Shown: positions 9,403 through 19,227 of the stretch, piece after piece
How the letters are laid out: every line of letters starts with the position of its first letter
How positions within the stretch are numbered: position 1 is the stretch's first letter
Origin: Pseudomonas turukhanskensis
Lineage (GTDB): Bacteria; Pseudomonadota; Gammaproteobacteria; Pseudomonadales; Pseudomonadaceae
Direction: 5' to 3'
DNA length: 64,000 nt
Assembly: GCF_027922365.1 (NCBI RefSeq)
Contig: NZ_BSFN01000002.1
Span: forward strand, 310,001 to 374,000
Made by a program: the position numbers and the translations under genes
The notes under the pieces: model-generated
Databases searched by the model: none
Told to the model about the DNA's origin: nothing
Seen by the model: the letters and a program-made list of their open reading frames with translations, nothing else

Positions 9403-10665
9403 CTACGGCTCCGGCCGCTTCTCGATGTCTTTAATCAGGCGCATTGCCAGTGCCGGGTAGTCTTCATCGAAGTGGTGGCCGCCGGGCAGTTCCAGCCGTT
9501 CACCTACGGTGGTGGCTTCGGTGCAGCCGCTTTCAGCGACTTCGTCCTTGCCGTATACGCACAGCACCTTGGCCGCCGGCAGCCGTGCCACTTCCGGCCC
9601 GGTCGCGGCTTCTTTGCCGGCAGTGCCCAGCCAGCCCTGCACTTCAATCTCAAAGCTGCCGCTGCGTGCCAGCGCGATCAGTTGAATGCCGCGTACCTGC
9701 TGTTGGGCAGCCGGCGGCAGGCGGTTGTAAATGGCGGGCAATACGTCGGCACCGAACGAGTAGCCGATTAGTACAAAGTTCTTCGCGCCCCATTTGTCCC
9801 GGTACAGCTTCATCAATTTGGCCAGGTCGACTGCGCTTTGCTCCGGGCCCTTGTGCTGCCAGTAGTAACGCAGGGCATCCACGCCTACGACCGGGTAATT
9901 ACGTTTGGCCATTTCCTCGGCCACGTCGCGGTCCAGATCGCGCCAGCCGCCGTCGCCGGAATAGAACAGGCTGACGGTGTCGGAAGCTTTGTCCGGGTCT
10001 GCGGCAGGCACTTCCACCACCGGCATGGCATCGCTTTCGCCCTGCAGCAGGTTGCGCACTTCTTTATCCAGCACCTGGGGCAGGGGGGTGTCGTAGTCGC
10101 TGATGCTGGTGACGCCGTTGCTTTGCTGGCGGGCGAAGGCAGCGCTGGGGTCGTCGGGGTTGTCGTTCCAGGCAGCTACCCAGTGGCCGTGGGGCGCTTT
10201 GGCGGGCTGTGGGCAGTCGGGCTTTTCAATAGAAAAATCTACCGACAAGGCCTTGGCTTGGTCGTTGGTTTGCCCGCCTAGCCAGTTCCACGCCAGGGTG
10301 GCGCCAGGGCCAATACCGGCAACCAGTGTGGCCGGGCCGCTAAGTTGCGCAAGGCTGTCTTGCAGACGTTTTTGCTGCACCGCGCAGTCGTGGCCTTCAA
10401 GGCTGAACTGTACGACCTGGGCCTGACTGTCGCGGCTGATAGCCAGCAACTGGGCGTCGCTGAGCAGCATGTCCGGCGGTACACCGATGGCCACCTGGGC
10501 TTTGGCGGCGCTACGCGGAACTACCCGGGTGAGGGCGCTGCCATCACTCAGTTGCAGGTGCTCCACGGTCGGCAGGCCGCCGCCACTTTTGTACAACAGC
10601 GCGCCAACCGCCACGCCAGCTACGAGGAGTGCGACCAGCAGCGGTCGCCAGAAGCGTCGAATCAT
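9403..10665 (-). CDS. Periplasmic aminoacyl-phosphatidylglycerol hydrolase (AcvB/VirJ family, PA0919-like)
   Basis: 420 residues with an N-terminal membrane anchor (about 8-24) and a periplasmic part. The N-terminal half is the VirJ-like first domain; the C-terminal half is an alpha/beta hydrolase with FYSGDGGWRDLDRDVAEEMA, the nucleophile motif GYSFGADVLP and a late GGHHFDEDY that probably supplies the His. In P. aeruginosa the homologue PA0919 hydrolyses alanyl-phosphatidylglycerol, and Agrobacterium AcvB hydrolyses lysyl-PG. Its start overlaps the stop of the synthase gene by one base (TGATG), so the two proteins should be made together and set the level of aminoacylated lipid. Confidence 0.88.
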   Translation of the reverse strand: MIRRFWRPLLVALLVAGVAVGALLYKSGGGLPTVEHLQLSDGSALTRVVPRSAAKAQVAIGVPPDMLLSDAQLLAISRDSQAQVVQFSLEGHDCAVQQKRLQDSLAQLSGPATLVAGIGPGATLAWNWLGGQTNDQAKALSVDFSIEKPDCPQPAKAPHGHWVAAWNDNPDDPSAAFARQQSNGVTSISDYDTPLPQVLDKEVRNLLQGESDAMPVVEVPAADPDKASDTVSLFYSGDGGWRDLDRDVAEEMAKRNYPVVGVDALRYYWQHKGPEQSAVDLAKLMKLYRDKWGAKNFVLIGYSFGADVLPAIYNRLPPAAQQQVRGIQLIALARSGSFEIEVQGWLGTAGKEAATGPEVARLPAAKVLCVYGKDEVAESGCTEATTVGERLELPGGHHFDEDYPALAMRLIKDIEKRPEP

Positions 10666-13301
10666 CAGCGTTTCACCAATCCTGTCAGGCCGCCTGCAAT
10701 CAGGGCGGCGGTGTCGGCCAAGGCTACCAGCGGGTCGAGCCCGGCTGGTACTGCCATGTAGCGCGGCTCCCAGTCTGGCTGGAATTTGTCTTTGAAGCGG
10801 CGCAGGCCTTGGAAGTTGTACAGCTGTTCGCCGCGGCGAAATACCATGGCGCCCAGGCGTTGGGTGAGTGGTGCGCCACGGCGCGGTTGCAGGCCGGAAA
10901 GCGGCACCATGCCCAAGCTGAAGCGACTGTAGCCGGCTTGTTTGTAATGCAGGATCAAGCCCAGCATCAGAAACTCCATGGTCAGCTTCGGCGCCTCCGG
11001 GTGAGCACGCATCAAATCGAGGCTAGCCAATTCGGTGCTCTGGGTTTCGAGCAAGTTGGCAAAGGCCACGGCACGGCCCTCGAAGCGAATCACAGCAATG
11101 CGGAAGTGCCTGAGGTATTGCGGCGTAAAGCGGCCGAGGGAGAAGCCTTTCTCGCGCACGTTCTTGCCCTCGACCCACGCGGCCGAGATGGCTTGCAGTT
11201 CTTCCATCGGTGCAGCGCCGGCCTCGAAGATTTCCAGCGACAGACCGTCGCGGCCGCCGCGGTTCCAGGTGTAGCGCAGGTCTTTCATTTCCTTGCCTTT
11301 GGCTTCCAGATCGAACGCTTGCAGATCCACACGGGCTTCTTCACCGAGCTTGAGGGCGGTAAGGCCAATGTCCATATAGAACGGCAGGTTCTCCGCGCGC
11401 ACCTGGTAGAACACCGGGCGGGCGTGGTGCAGGTCGCAGAGGTCGCGGAACTGCCAGATCAGCTCGGCGCGTTGCTGTGCCGGGCCGATGGGGTCGTACA
11501 GGGCGATCATGCTGCGACCACGACGGGCGTACATCAGGAACGCGTCGCCGCCTTGGTGAAACAGCAGGGCCTTGTCGCCGGTGAGTGCCAGGCCGCCATC
11601 GGGCTGGTCGGAGGCCCGCAGAATGCGGGCGGCGGTGTCCAGTTCGGTGTCGTCAGGCAGGCGAATTTCCGGCGGTTCGGTGCGCAGCAACCAAGTCAGC
11701 ACCACGATAACCAGCAGCAGCGCACTGCCCAGCGCCGAGCGCAAGGCGCGTGGGGCCCCGGCATCCAGGGCGAATTGCCACCAGAGTTCGTGGTCGTAGG
11801 GCACGTCCTGGTAGGCGAAGAACATCAGCCAGATCGAGGCACCCAGCACGCACAGCGCGGCCACCAGGTAAACGGACGAAAACGGCAGTTCCAACAAGCG
11901 GCTGGGGCGGTAGAACGAACGGCGGAATACAGCGAGCAGGCTGGCTGTGAGGGTGAGCAGGCTGGCTTCTTCCCAGTCGAAGCCCTTCATCAGCGACAGC
12001 AGCGCGCCTACCAGCAGCAGCACCATGGTCAGCACCCAGGCGGCGGACAGGCGACGGCGTAAACCTTGAGCCAGCAACAGGCACAGCACGCCGATCAGGC
12101 TGGCACCCAGGTGCGAGGCGTCGATCAGGCGGTGGGGGATCAGAAAGCCCAGGTCTTCGATGCGCGAATCAATGGCCGGCGTAGCGCCGGAAAACAGCAG
12201 CACCATGCCGGAAATAAATACCAGCAGCGCCAGCACCGGCGCGGCCAGGCCGGACGCCACGCGCACCGCCTGGTGCTTGACGATCAGGCGGTAGGCTTCG
12301 TTGAGCAGCAACAGCAGGCAGGCGACGAGTAATGGCAGGACCACATAGATCAAGCGATAGAGCAGCAGCGCGGCGGCCAGCGGGGCGCTGCCCAGTTGGT
12401 CGGCGAAGGCGGCGAGCAACACGGCTTCAAATACCCCGACACCGCCCGGCACATGGCTAAGCACACCGGCGGCCAGGGCCAGCAGATACACCAGCAGGAA
12501 GGCGCCGAACGGAGGGGCTTCTGGCAGCAACAGATACAGGACGGTGGCGGCGGCTGCCACATCCAGCGCGGTGATCAGCAATTGCAGGCCTGCCAGGCGC
12601 AGACCCGGCACGCGCAGTGTGCGGCGGCCCACCTGAATCAGCAGGTTGTGGGCAAACGGTTGTTCCGGCAGGCGGCGGCGACTGATCGCCACCAGCAGCG
12701 CACCGCAAGCGAGCAGGATGGCCAAGGCAATGGCGGCCAGCACGCTGCTGGGCAAGCGCAAGGCGGTTGCCGCGGCGGGTAAATCACTCAGGGTGGCCAA
12801 CGCGGCCAGTACCGGCAGTGCGCAGCCCAGAGACAGGCTGGCAAACAGGGTCATCCGTGCTACTTCGCCAGGGCCCAGGCCGTTGCGCGCATAGAGGCGG
12901 TAACGCACCGAGCCGCCGGACAGCATCGACAGGCCAACCGCATTGCCAATGGCAAAGGCGTTGAAGCCGCCGAAGGCCAACGCTTTCAGCGGCAGCTTCA
13001 CATCGGCGAAACGGCTGGCCGACCATTCGTAGCCGAGCAGGATGATAAAGCCGACTACGGTCGCGGCCAGTGCGCCAAACAAGGCGCTGCGGGGCACGCT
13101 GAGCACGGACTCGCGCAGGGAGTCGGGGTCCAGGTCGTTAACCAGATGGCGGCACGCGATCAGCGCGATGGTAAACAGCAGCAACGTCACGGCCAGGCCG
13201 ATGGGCTGGCGGTAGGTGCTCAGGCGCTCCATCCATTGCAGGCGCGACGGATGAACGTCGGAAGCCGGAGGGTGTTGGGCGTCTGGAGGGTTAGCGCGCA
13301 T
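10665..13301 (-). CDS. mprF: Alanyl/lysyl-phosphatidylglycerol synthase (MprF family, PA0920-like)
   Basis: 878 residues. The N-terminal half holds many hydrophobic helices forming the MprF flippase domain (LSGGSVRYRLYARNGLGPGEV, HVPGGVGVFEAVLL). The C-terminal third is the cytoplasmic DUF2156 GNAT-like synthase domain (LFHQGGDAFLMYARRGRSMIALYDPIGP, LMRAHPEAPKLTMEFLMLGL, RFKDKFQPDWEPRYM). It transfers an amino acid from aminoacyl-tRNA to phosphatidylglycerol and reduces surface charge; P. aeruginosa PA0920 makes alanyl-PG. The start ATG at 13301 has GAGG upstream and gives the usual length; frame extension to 13433 looks non-coding. The amino acid used cannot be read directly. Confidence 0.9.
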   Translation of the reverse strand: MRANPPDAQHPPASDVHPSRLQWMERLSTYRQPIGLAVTLLLFTIALIACRHLVNDLDPDSLRESVLSVPRSALFGALAATVVGFIILLGYEWSASRFADVKLPLKALAFGGFNAFAIGNAVGLSMLSGGSVRYRLYARNGLGPGEVARMTLFASLSLGCALPVLAALATLSDLPAAATALRLPSSVLAAIALAILLACGALLVAISRRRLPEQPFAHNLLIQVGRRTLRVPGLRLAGLQLLITALDVAAAATVLYLLLPEAPPFGAFLLVYLLALAAGVLSHVPGGVGVFEAVLLAAFADQLGSAPLAAALLLYRLIYVVLPLLVACLLLLLNEAYRLIVKHQAVRVASGLAAPVLALLVFISGMVLLFSGATPAIDSRIEDLGFLIPHRLIDASHLGASLIGVLCLLLAQGLRRRLSAAWVLTMVLLLVGALLSLMKGFDWEEASLLTLTASLLAVFRRSFYRPSRLLELPFSSVYLVAALCVLGASIWLMFFAYQDVPYDHELWWQFALDAGAPRALRSALGSALLLVIVVLTWLLRTEPPEIRLPDDTELDTAARILRASDQPDGGLALTGDKALLFHQGGDAFLMYARRGRSMIALYDPIGPAQQRAELIWQFRDLCDLHHARPVFYQVRAENLPFYMDIGLTALKLGEEARVDLQAFDLEAKGKEMKDLRYTWNRGGRDGLSLEIFEAGAAPMEELQAISAAWVEGKNVREKGFSLGRFTPQYLRHFRIAVIRFEGRAVAFANLLETQSTELASLDLMRAHPEAPKLTMEFLMLGLILHYKQAGYSRFSLGMVPLSGLQPRRGAPLTQRLGAMVFRRGEQLYNFQGLRRFKDKFQPDWEPRYMAVPAGLDPLVALADTAALIAGGLTGLVKR

Positions 13302-13591
13302 TCGGCACCTCGGGAGCAGTCTGGATTGCCGCAAGGCGAGTAAGAGCAAATGGGGTAGCGCAGGTAGGTCGCGAGGCGTACGGCGGTCCTGGGTAAAACA
13401 TGCATGACTCCCTATGGCGAACGAGCCCGGCAATGATCAGCTGCGTTGAGGCGCGGAGCAACCGGTTTGCACGCCCAGTTGCTGCTTCATTAGTAGTGGT
13501 TCATGGCGTGCGAGCGGTCAAGCCGGGAGGCAGGGGCTCTTATATATAGAAGAGGATAGGTCGGGGAAGAGTTTCCAAACGCCAGAAACAC

Positions 13592-13620
13592 AAAAGGCCA
13601 CTTGTTTCCAAGTGGCCTTT
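13592..13620 (-). terminator. Terminator of the downstream initiator tRNA gene
   Basis: On the minus strand AAAGGCCACTTG-GAAA-CAAG TGGCCTTTTG forms an 11-bp stem just past the tRNA 3' end. Confidence 0.85.
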
Positions 13621-13627
13621 AAATGTT

Positions 13628-13704
<77 letters not shown>

Positions 13705-13792
13705 CCGGCAATTCTACAGTCAGGCGCTTCTGTGTCAACCGTTAATTTCTTTTTTATCAAAGAGTTATGCGTGAACAAAAAACGCAGGCAAC

Positions 13793-13826
13793 AAAAAAGG
13801 GCCACTTACTGAGTAAGTGGCCCTTT
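13793..13826 (-). terminator. Terminator between the two initiator tRNA genes
   Basis: On the minus strand AAAGGGCCACTTAC-TCAG-TA AGTGGCCCTTTTTT forms a long stem followed by six T. It lies directly after the tRNA at 13834-13910, so the two tRNAs are probably separate transcription units. Confidence 0.9.
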
Positions 13827-13833
13827 ATATGTC

Positions 13834-13910
<77 letters not shown>

Positions 13911-14047
13911 CCGCACATTCTACAGTCGAAGCGTTGGCTGTCAACCTTTAATCCTGAAAAACTGTTGTTTGTTCAGATGCTTAGCGCAGGCGCGATGTTA
14001 CACTGCGGCCTTCCAGGCCATGCCGGACGGGGCTTACCGGACTTTTC

Positions 14048-15100
14048 GTGCGCAAGATTATCCATGTGGATTGTGACTGTTTTTACGCAGCCATCGAGAT
14101 GCGCGATGACCCGAGCCTGGCAAACAGACCCATCGCCGTGGGCGGTTCGGCCGATCGCCGGGGCGTAATCGCCACCTGTAACTACGAAGCACGGGCTTAT
14201 GGCGTGCGCTCGGCCATGTCCTCGCGTCACGCCCTCAAGCTGTGCCCGGATTTGCTGATCCTGCGCCCGCGCATGGATGTCTATAAAGAAGTCTCCCGCG
14301 AGATTCAGGGGATCTTCCGCGAATACACCGACCTCATCGAACCGCTGTCGCTGGACGAAGCCTACCTTGACGTGTCCGATTGCCCGCATTTTTCCGGCAG
14401 TGCCACACGTATTGCTCAGGATATACGCCGCCGAGTCTCCACCCAGGTGCATATCACCGTGTCGGCCGGGGTGGCGCCCAACAAGTTTCTCGCCAAGATA
14501 GCCAGCGACTGGCGCAAACCCAATGGGTTGTTTGTGATTACCCCGGACGAGGTCGAGGGGTTTGTGTCGGTGCTGCCGGTGAGCAAGTTGCACGGTGTGG
14601 GCAAGGTGACTGCCGATAAGCTTTTGCGCCGGGGCATCGAAACCTGTGCGCAGTTGCGTGAGTGGAGCAAGGTGGAACTGGCTCGTGAGTTCGGCAGTTT
14701 TGGCGAGCGCCTGTGGAACCTGGCGCGTGGTATCGATGACCGGGCGGTACAAACCGACCACCGACGGCAGACCATCAGCGTGGAAACCACTTACGACAAA
14801 GACTTGCCTGACCTAGAGGCCTGCCTTGAGCGCCTGCCGGGTCTGCTGGAGGAATTGGGTCGCCGCATGCAGCGCCTGGACGCCAGCTACCGCCCGGACA
14901 AGCCGCTGGTAAAACTAAAATTCCACGACTTCACCCAGACCACCCTGGAGCAGGCCGGCGCGGGCCGTGATCTGGATAGCTACCGCAAGCTGCTTGGCAG
15001 CGCCTTCGAGCGTGGCGGCAAGCCGGTGCGATTGATTGGGGTGGGGGTACGGCTGATCGATCTGCGGCGGGTGCGCGAGCAGTTGGAGTTGTTCAACTGA
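14048..15100 (+). CDS. dinB: DNA polymerase IV (Y family)
   Basis: 350 residues starting at GTG. Pol IV copies past damaged template bases with low fidelity. The Y-family core is complete: IIHVDCDCFYAAIE gives the first metal Asp and the steric-gate Phe, SLDEAYLDVS gives the second acidic pair, then SAGVAPNKFLAKIASDWRKPNG and the helix-hairpin-helix LPVSKLHGVGKVTADKL. The protein ends in EQLELFN, a beta-clamp binding motif. No strong Shine-Dalgarno precedes the GTG. No clear LexA box was found in the short gap after the tRNA gene. Confidence 0.96.
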   Translation: MRKIIHVDCDCFYAAIEMRDDPSLANRPIAVGGSADRRGVIATCNYEARAYGVRSAMSSRHALKLCPDLLILRPRMDVYKEVSREIQGIFREYTDLIEPLSLDEAYLDVSDCPHFSGSATRIAQDIRRRVSTQVHITVSAGVAPNKFLAKIASDWRKPNGLFVITPDEVEGFVSVLPVSKLHGVGKVTADKLLRRGIETCAQLREWSKVELAREFGSFGERLWNLARGIDDRAVQTDHRRQTISVETTYDKDLPDLEACLERLPGLLEELGRRMQRLDASYRPDKPLVKLKFHDFTQTTLEQAGAGRDLDSYRKLLGSAFERGGKPVRLIGVGVRLIDLRRVREQLELFN

Positions 15101-15112
15101 CCATAGGTCCCG

Positions 15113-15196
15113 CAGGAGCGGCTTCAGCCGCGATTTGTTGGGTCTGACTTCGCGGCGGAAGATCAAGCGCATCGCGGCTAAAGCCGCTCCTACAGG
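15113..15196. repeat. REP-type inverted pair (GGAGCGGCTTCAGCCGCGA family)
   Basis: CAGGAGCGGCTTCAGCCGCG A and its inverted partner ATCGCGGCTAAAGCCGCTCC TACAG are separated by about 35 bases, between convergent dinB and the META-domain gene. The same family recurs at 23825-23891 and 25974-26000. Confidence 0.85.
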
Positions 15197-15208
15197 GGCT
15201 GGCGGCTT

Positions 15209-15628
15209 TTATTTGTATTCCGCCGGCCACAACCGTATCGGCTTGCCTTCAGCCGGCCACAGCTGCAGTTGGTCGATGTCGGAGATATCCCAGCGCTGTA
15301 CCTCGCTCAGGGCATTGAGGAACCGCTCCTCCTGCTCCATTAGCGCCGGCGGACACATTTTGCGTGTACTGCCGGCCTGGCTGAAGCTGATCTGCTGGCC
15401 TTTGAGGCTGTAAGTAGCAAACCAGTGGTTGCAGCCGGCGCTGCCGAATGCGCGGCCGTCGGCACCGAGTGTAATGGTCAGGTGGCTGTTATCCACCAGC
15501 GGCCGTTCGCCAATCCATTCCACCTGGTAGGCGCTGTCCTGATCTAGTTGGGGGGTGTTGCTGGCGCAGCCCGCCAGCGTGGCAAACAGGGCCGCGGCAA
15601 GCGCGCTAAGGGCGAGGTTTGCTTTCAT
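15209..15628 (-). CDS. META-domain (HslJ-like) lipoprotein
   Basis: About 139 residues with a lipoprotein signal ending in the lipobox LAGC, then a META domain (GSAGCNHWFATYSLKGQQISF... TRKMCPPALMEQEERFLNAL), typical of HslJ-like proteins. HslJ in E. coli is linked to heat and novobiocin resistance; the molecular activity is unknown. The ATG at 15628 overlaps the TGA of the upstream gene by one base (TGATG), so the two are translationally coupled. The lipidated protein would face the periplasm. Confidence 0.85.
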   Translation of the reverse strand: MKANLALSALAAALFATLAGCASNTPQLDQDSAYQVEWIGERPLVDNSHLTITLGADGRAFGSAGCNHWFATYSLKGQQISFSQAGSTRKMCPPALMEQEERFLNALSEVQRWDISDIDQLQLWPAEGKPIRLWPAEYK

Positions 15629-16065
15629 CAGATGTCCTTGGTTTGGCATGCCGGGCAGAGATGACGACCATTGCGGTTCTGCCAGTGCAGCTCGGTAATA
15701 CGGGTTTCGGCGGCGGGCGCGTGGGCTTTTTTGCCCAGGGCGGCGTCCACGGCGAATTCAAAGTCCAGCTGCTTGTCGCAGCCGTCGCATTTCACTTGCC
15801 AGTTGAGGATAGACAACTCGGTAAACACCGGCCCCTGTGCCACGGCAACCCATTGGCCGGTGGGGTTGATCAGGTGGCGCACCTTGTCGACGTTAAGGCG
15901 CATGCTCAGGTCGCGGCTGCCTTTGAGGGTGACCAGCAGCACGTCGCCACTTTTCACCGAGCCGCCATTGCCGGTGACCTGATAGCGGCCGGGCACCAAG
16001 GCGCGGCATTCGATCAGGGTGTGTTCGGGGTTGAGCAGGTTGTAGCGAAAGTCGTGTTCGGCCAT
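15628..16065 (-). CDS. Conserved hypothetical protein with two CxxC pairs (putative zinc ribbon)
   Basis: 145 residues, soluble, no signal peptide. Two pairs of cysteines (KCDGCDKQLDF near residue 94 and HLCPACQTKD at the very C-terminus) are spaced as in a zinc ribbon. The N-terminal half looks like an all-beta domain (GRYQVTGNGGSVKSGDVLLVTLKG). I do not recognise a named family. The gene is coupled to the META-domain lipoprotein by a TGATG overlap, and the pair lies just after gacS on the same strand, with 95 bases between them. Confidence 0.75.
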   Translation of the reverse strand: MAEHDFRYNLLNPEHTLIECRALVPGRYQVTGNGGSVKSGDVLLVTLKGSRDLSMRLNVDKVRHLINPTGQWVAVAQGPVFTELSILNWQVKCDGCDKQLDFEFAVDAALGKKAHAPAAETRITELHWQNRNGRHLCPACQTKDI

Positions 16066-16160
16066 GGCGCAGGTTCAATTCGGTAAGAAAAACGAGGCCG
16101 GCATCTTATCACGGGCATTGCCGGCCGCCGGGGTGGGGCGGCCGGGTAGCGACAACAGGT

Positions 16161-18917
16161 TCAGCCGGTGAGCTTAACGGTATCGGCCAGGCGCACCATG
16201 GCCGCGTCCAGTTCATCCAGCGCGGCGCGGTAGGCCGGGTCAGCCTGCTTTAACAGGGTTTCGGTGCGCTGGCAGACGGCGCGCAGTTGCGGTACCCCAC
16301 AGTAGCGCGTGGCGCCGTGCAGGCGGTGCACTCGCTCGATCAAGGCGGCGCGGTCGTCATTGTCACGGGCCTGGCGAATGGTTTCTCGGTCACCTTCCAG
16401 CGAAGCCAGCAGCATATTCAGCATGTCCGCGGCGAGGTCGGCCTTGCCGGCAGCCAGCCGCAGCCCCTCTTCTTCATCCAGCACTTTCTGGGTCGGCTGT
16501 GGTTGTGGGGGTTCCGCGATGCGCTCGGTGCCTTGATTGCGCATACCCAGGCCGGTCCATTTCAGTACTACTTGTGCGAGTTGGCGTTCGCTGATGGGCT
16601 TGGTCAGGTAGTCATCCATGCCGCCTTGCAGCAACGCGCGTTTTTCATTGGCCAGGGCGTGGGCGGTCAGCGCGATGATGGGCGTTGGCACCGCCTCCTG
16701 CTCAGCTTCCCAATGGCGGATCTGTTCGGTGGCCTGGCGCCCATCCATGCCGGGCATCTGCACGTCCATAAAGATCAGATCGAAGGTTTTGTGTTTGACC
16801 GCCTCCACGGCGGCAAAGCCGCTGTCCACCGCGGTTACCTCGGCGCCCATGTCGGTGAGCAGGGTATGCACCAACTTGAGGTTGGCGGGGTTGTCGTCCA
16901 CGCACAGCAACCGCGGCGGCCGGCTGATCGGCGCCAGCGGTGCGTGCTCAGCGGGTTGATGGCGCGGGCCGAGCAGCTCGATCAAGGCGCGTTGCATTTT
17001 GCGCGTGCAGGCCGGCTTGGCTTGCAGCTGACTATGGGCGTCGGGCAGCGACTCGTGGTACAGCGCCTGTTCGGTCGTCGGGCACAGCACCAGGCTCTTG
17101 CAGCCAATACGCTCCAGGTCCCACACGCGCTGGCTGAGTTGCTCCGGCGGCAAGTCCTGAGAGGTGACGCCCAGCACGGCCAGGCTGACCGGGTTGTCGG
17201 TGTATTGCTGAGCGCTTACCGATGCCAGCAGGCTATCCAGATGCGGGTGATGCACCACCAACAGCCCGCAGTCTTCCAATTGGTGCTGCAGGGCCTGGCG
17301 GGCCAGTTCGTGCTGCTCAATCACGGCGACGGTGCGCCCGAGCAACGGCGCCTGCGGCTGGTCCTCGGCATCTTCGCGGGCTTTGGGCAGGCTGAGGCTG
17401 ATCCAGAATTCCGAGCCTTCGCCCGGTGTGCTGGCAACGCCGATCTCGCCACCCATCTGCTCAATCAGTCGCTTGGAAATCACCAAGCCCAGTCCGGTGC
17501 CGCCGGCCTGGCGCGACAGCGAGTTATCGGCCTGGCTAAAGGCCTGGAATAAGGCCCGCAAGTCTTCGTCTGACAGGCCAATACCGGTGTCCTGCACGCT
17601 GATGCGCAGTTGCGCGCGTTCGCCATTGTCTTCCTCGACCATGGCGCGAATGGCGATGGTGCCTTCGCGGGTGAATTTGATCGCGTTGCTGACCAGGTTG
17701 GTCAGCACCTGCTTGAGGCGCTGGGGGTCGCCGATCAGGGCTACTGGCGTGTCGCGGTAAACCAGGCTGACCAGCTCCAGCTGTTTGGCGTGGGCAGTGG
17801 GCGCCAGAATCGTGAGGGCGTCTTGCAGTACATCGCGCAGGTTGAATGGAATATTTTCCAGCACCAATTTACCGGCCTCGATCTTCGAGAAGTCGAGAAT
17901 CTCGTTGATGATGCCCAGCAGGCTGTCGGCGGATTTTTCGATGGTGCCCAGGTAATCCTGCTGGCGCGGGGTCAGCTCGCTTTTCTGCAGCAAGTTGGTA
18001 AAGCCGAGGATGCCGTTGAGCGGCGTGCGGATTTCATGGCTCATATTGGCCAGAAACTCCGACTTGATGCGGCTGGCTTCGAGCGCTTCTTTACGGGCGA
18101 AGTCCAGCTCGATGTTCTGGATTTCGATGGTTTCCAGGTTCTGGCGCACGTCTTCGGTCGCCTGGTCGATGCTGTGTTGCAGCTCCTCCTGGGCGTTCTG
18201 CAGGGTTTCGGCCATGCGGTTGATTCCCGAGGCCAGCTCGTCCATCTCATGGCTGCCCAAAGGCGGCAGGCGCGTTTCCAGGCGGCCCTCCTTTAATAGC
18301 GCCACGCCTTGCTTGATGCGCCGCAGCGGTTCGTTGATCGAACGGCTCATTTGCACCGCCAGCAGCGCGGTCACGCCCAGGCCGGTGATGATCAGCAAGA
18401 GACTGGCAAACAGGCTGCGATAGCCGCGCAGCAAAGTGCCGTGGTGCGACAGTTCGAGTTCGACCCAGCCCAGCAGGCGGTCGGGATCGTCTGCCACCGG
18501 GTCGCCAGACAGGCTGCGATGGCGGCCAAATATCGGCAACAAAAAGCGTGTGGCATCGTTGCCGCTACGCAGTAGCAGAAGGCGGTTATCGCCATCGGGC
18601 ATCGGGTTGAGCATGCTCGGGCCGGCATTGGCCAGGCGAGAGTGGTCATCGGCGAGAAAGTGCACGGCGCGCACATCGGGCTGTTCCAGTGCCTCATTGG
18701 CGATGCGCTGCAGCAACGCCGCGTCGCTGCGCGCAAGAGCAGGGGCGGCGATAGGGGCCAGTTGCTCGATGGTCATCTGCCCGCGTTGCAGCAATTGCTC
18801 TTGCAGGTCCGAGAGCTGCATCCAGGTGAAATACCCGCCCAATACCAATGCCAGCAAGCTGGTTGGAAGCAGAGTGAGCAGCAGCACGCGGCCCTTGATG
18901 CTGAGATCCTTGAACAC
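16161..18917 (-). CDS. gacS: Hybrid sensor histidine kinase GacS (BarA)
   Basis: 918 residues. Two transmembrane segments (about 10-32 and 168-190) bracket a periplasmic sensor region; then come HAMP, a HisKA domain with the phosphorylated His at 294 ([12 protein letters not shown]), HATPase_c ([25 protein letters not shown]), a degenerate receiver-like linker, a receiver with the Asp in [20 protein letters not shown], and a C-terminal Hpt domain with His in [13 protein letters not shown]. GacS phosphorylates GacA, which drives RsmY/Z-type small RNAs that titrate RsmA/CsrA. All three phosphorelay residues are present. It is the standard Pseudomonas neighbour of cysM-rlmD-relA, divergent from them. 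A CsrA paralogue is encoded at 59325-59498. Confidence 0.97.
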   Translation of the reverse strand: MFKDLSIKGRVLLLTLLPTSLLALVLGGYFTWMQLSDLQEQLLQRGQMTIEQLAPIAAPALARSDAALLQRIANEALEQPDVRAVHFLADDHSRLANAGPSMLNPMPDGDNRLLLLRSGNDATRFLLPIFGRHRSLSGDPVADDPDRLLGWVELELSHHGTLLRGYRSLFASLLLIITGLGVTALLAVQMSRSINEPLRRIKQGVALLKEGRLETRLPPLGSHEMDELASGINRMAETLQNAQEELQHSIDQATEDVRQNLETIEIQNIELDFARKEALEASRIKSEFLANMSHEIRTPLNGILGFTNLLQKSELTPRQQDYLGTIEKSADSLLGIINEILDFSKIEAGKLVLENIPFNLRDVLQDALTILAPTAHAKQLELVSLVYRDTPVALIGDPQRLKQVLTNLVSNAIKFTREGTIAIRAMVEEDNGERAQLRISVQDTGIGLSDEDLRALFQAFSQADNSLSRQAGGTGLGLVISKRLIEQMGGEIGVASTPGEGSEFWISLSLPKAREDAEDQPQAPLLGRTVAVIEQHELARQALQHQLEDCGLLVVHHPHLDSLLASVSAQQYTDNPVSLAVLGVTSQDLPPEQLSQRVWDLERIGCKSLVLCPTTEQALYHESLPDAHSQLQAKPACTRKMQRALIELLGPRHQPAEHAPLAPISRPPRLLCVDDNPANLKLVHTLLTDMGAEVTAVDSGFAAVEAVKHKTFDLIFMDVQMPGMDGRQATEQIRHWEAEQEAVPTPIIALTAHALANEKRALLQGGMDDYLTKPISERQLAQVVLKWTGLGMRNQGTERIAEPPQPQPTQKVLDEEEGLRLAAGKADLAADMLNMLLASLEGDRETIRQARDNDDRAALIERVHRLHGATRYCGVPQLRAVCQRTETLLKQADPAYRAALDELDAAMVRLADTVKLTG

Positions 18918-19001
18918 TTCACCCTCGCTGGAAACTTGGCCTGAGGCCCGTTCCGCAGTGTAGCGTCTGGGTAACGGCGAACAAAACCGGCGTTATCGAT
19001 C

Positions 19002-19149
19002 GTAGGTTGGGTTGAGTGCAGCGAAGCCCAACAGAGCCTCACGATGTTCAGCTCAAGCCCGTGTGGTCCAAGCCTTGAAGACTTACCCAGAAGGTGCCCA
19101 AGAGGCAGGCCGCAATGTTGGGCTTCGCTTTTGGCTCAACCCAACCTAC
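19002..19149. repeat. Long imperfect inverted repeat between gacS and cysM
   Basis: GTAGGTTGGGTTGAG and CGAAGCCCAACA on the left return inverted on the right as TGTTGGGCTTCG and CTCAACCCAACCTAC. The two arms, about 30-35 bases each, face each other around a 70-base centre. It is a different repeat family from the other REP elements here. Confidence 0.75.
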
Positions 19150-19227
19150 CCCAGGCGCCACGATCAGGAGGTGACGTGGCCGATTTCTCGTTATCATGTC
19201 GCCCCCGCAAGTTCGGATCGGTTTGCC

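Noticed and set aside
10629..12062. A 477-codon plus-strand frame opposite the MprF-type gene
   Set aside because: Gln/Ala/His-rich antisense translation typical of shadow frames; no motif.
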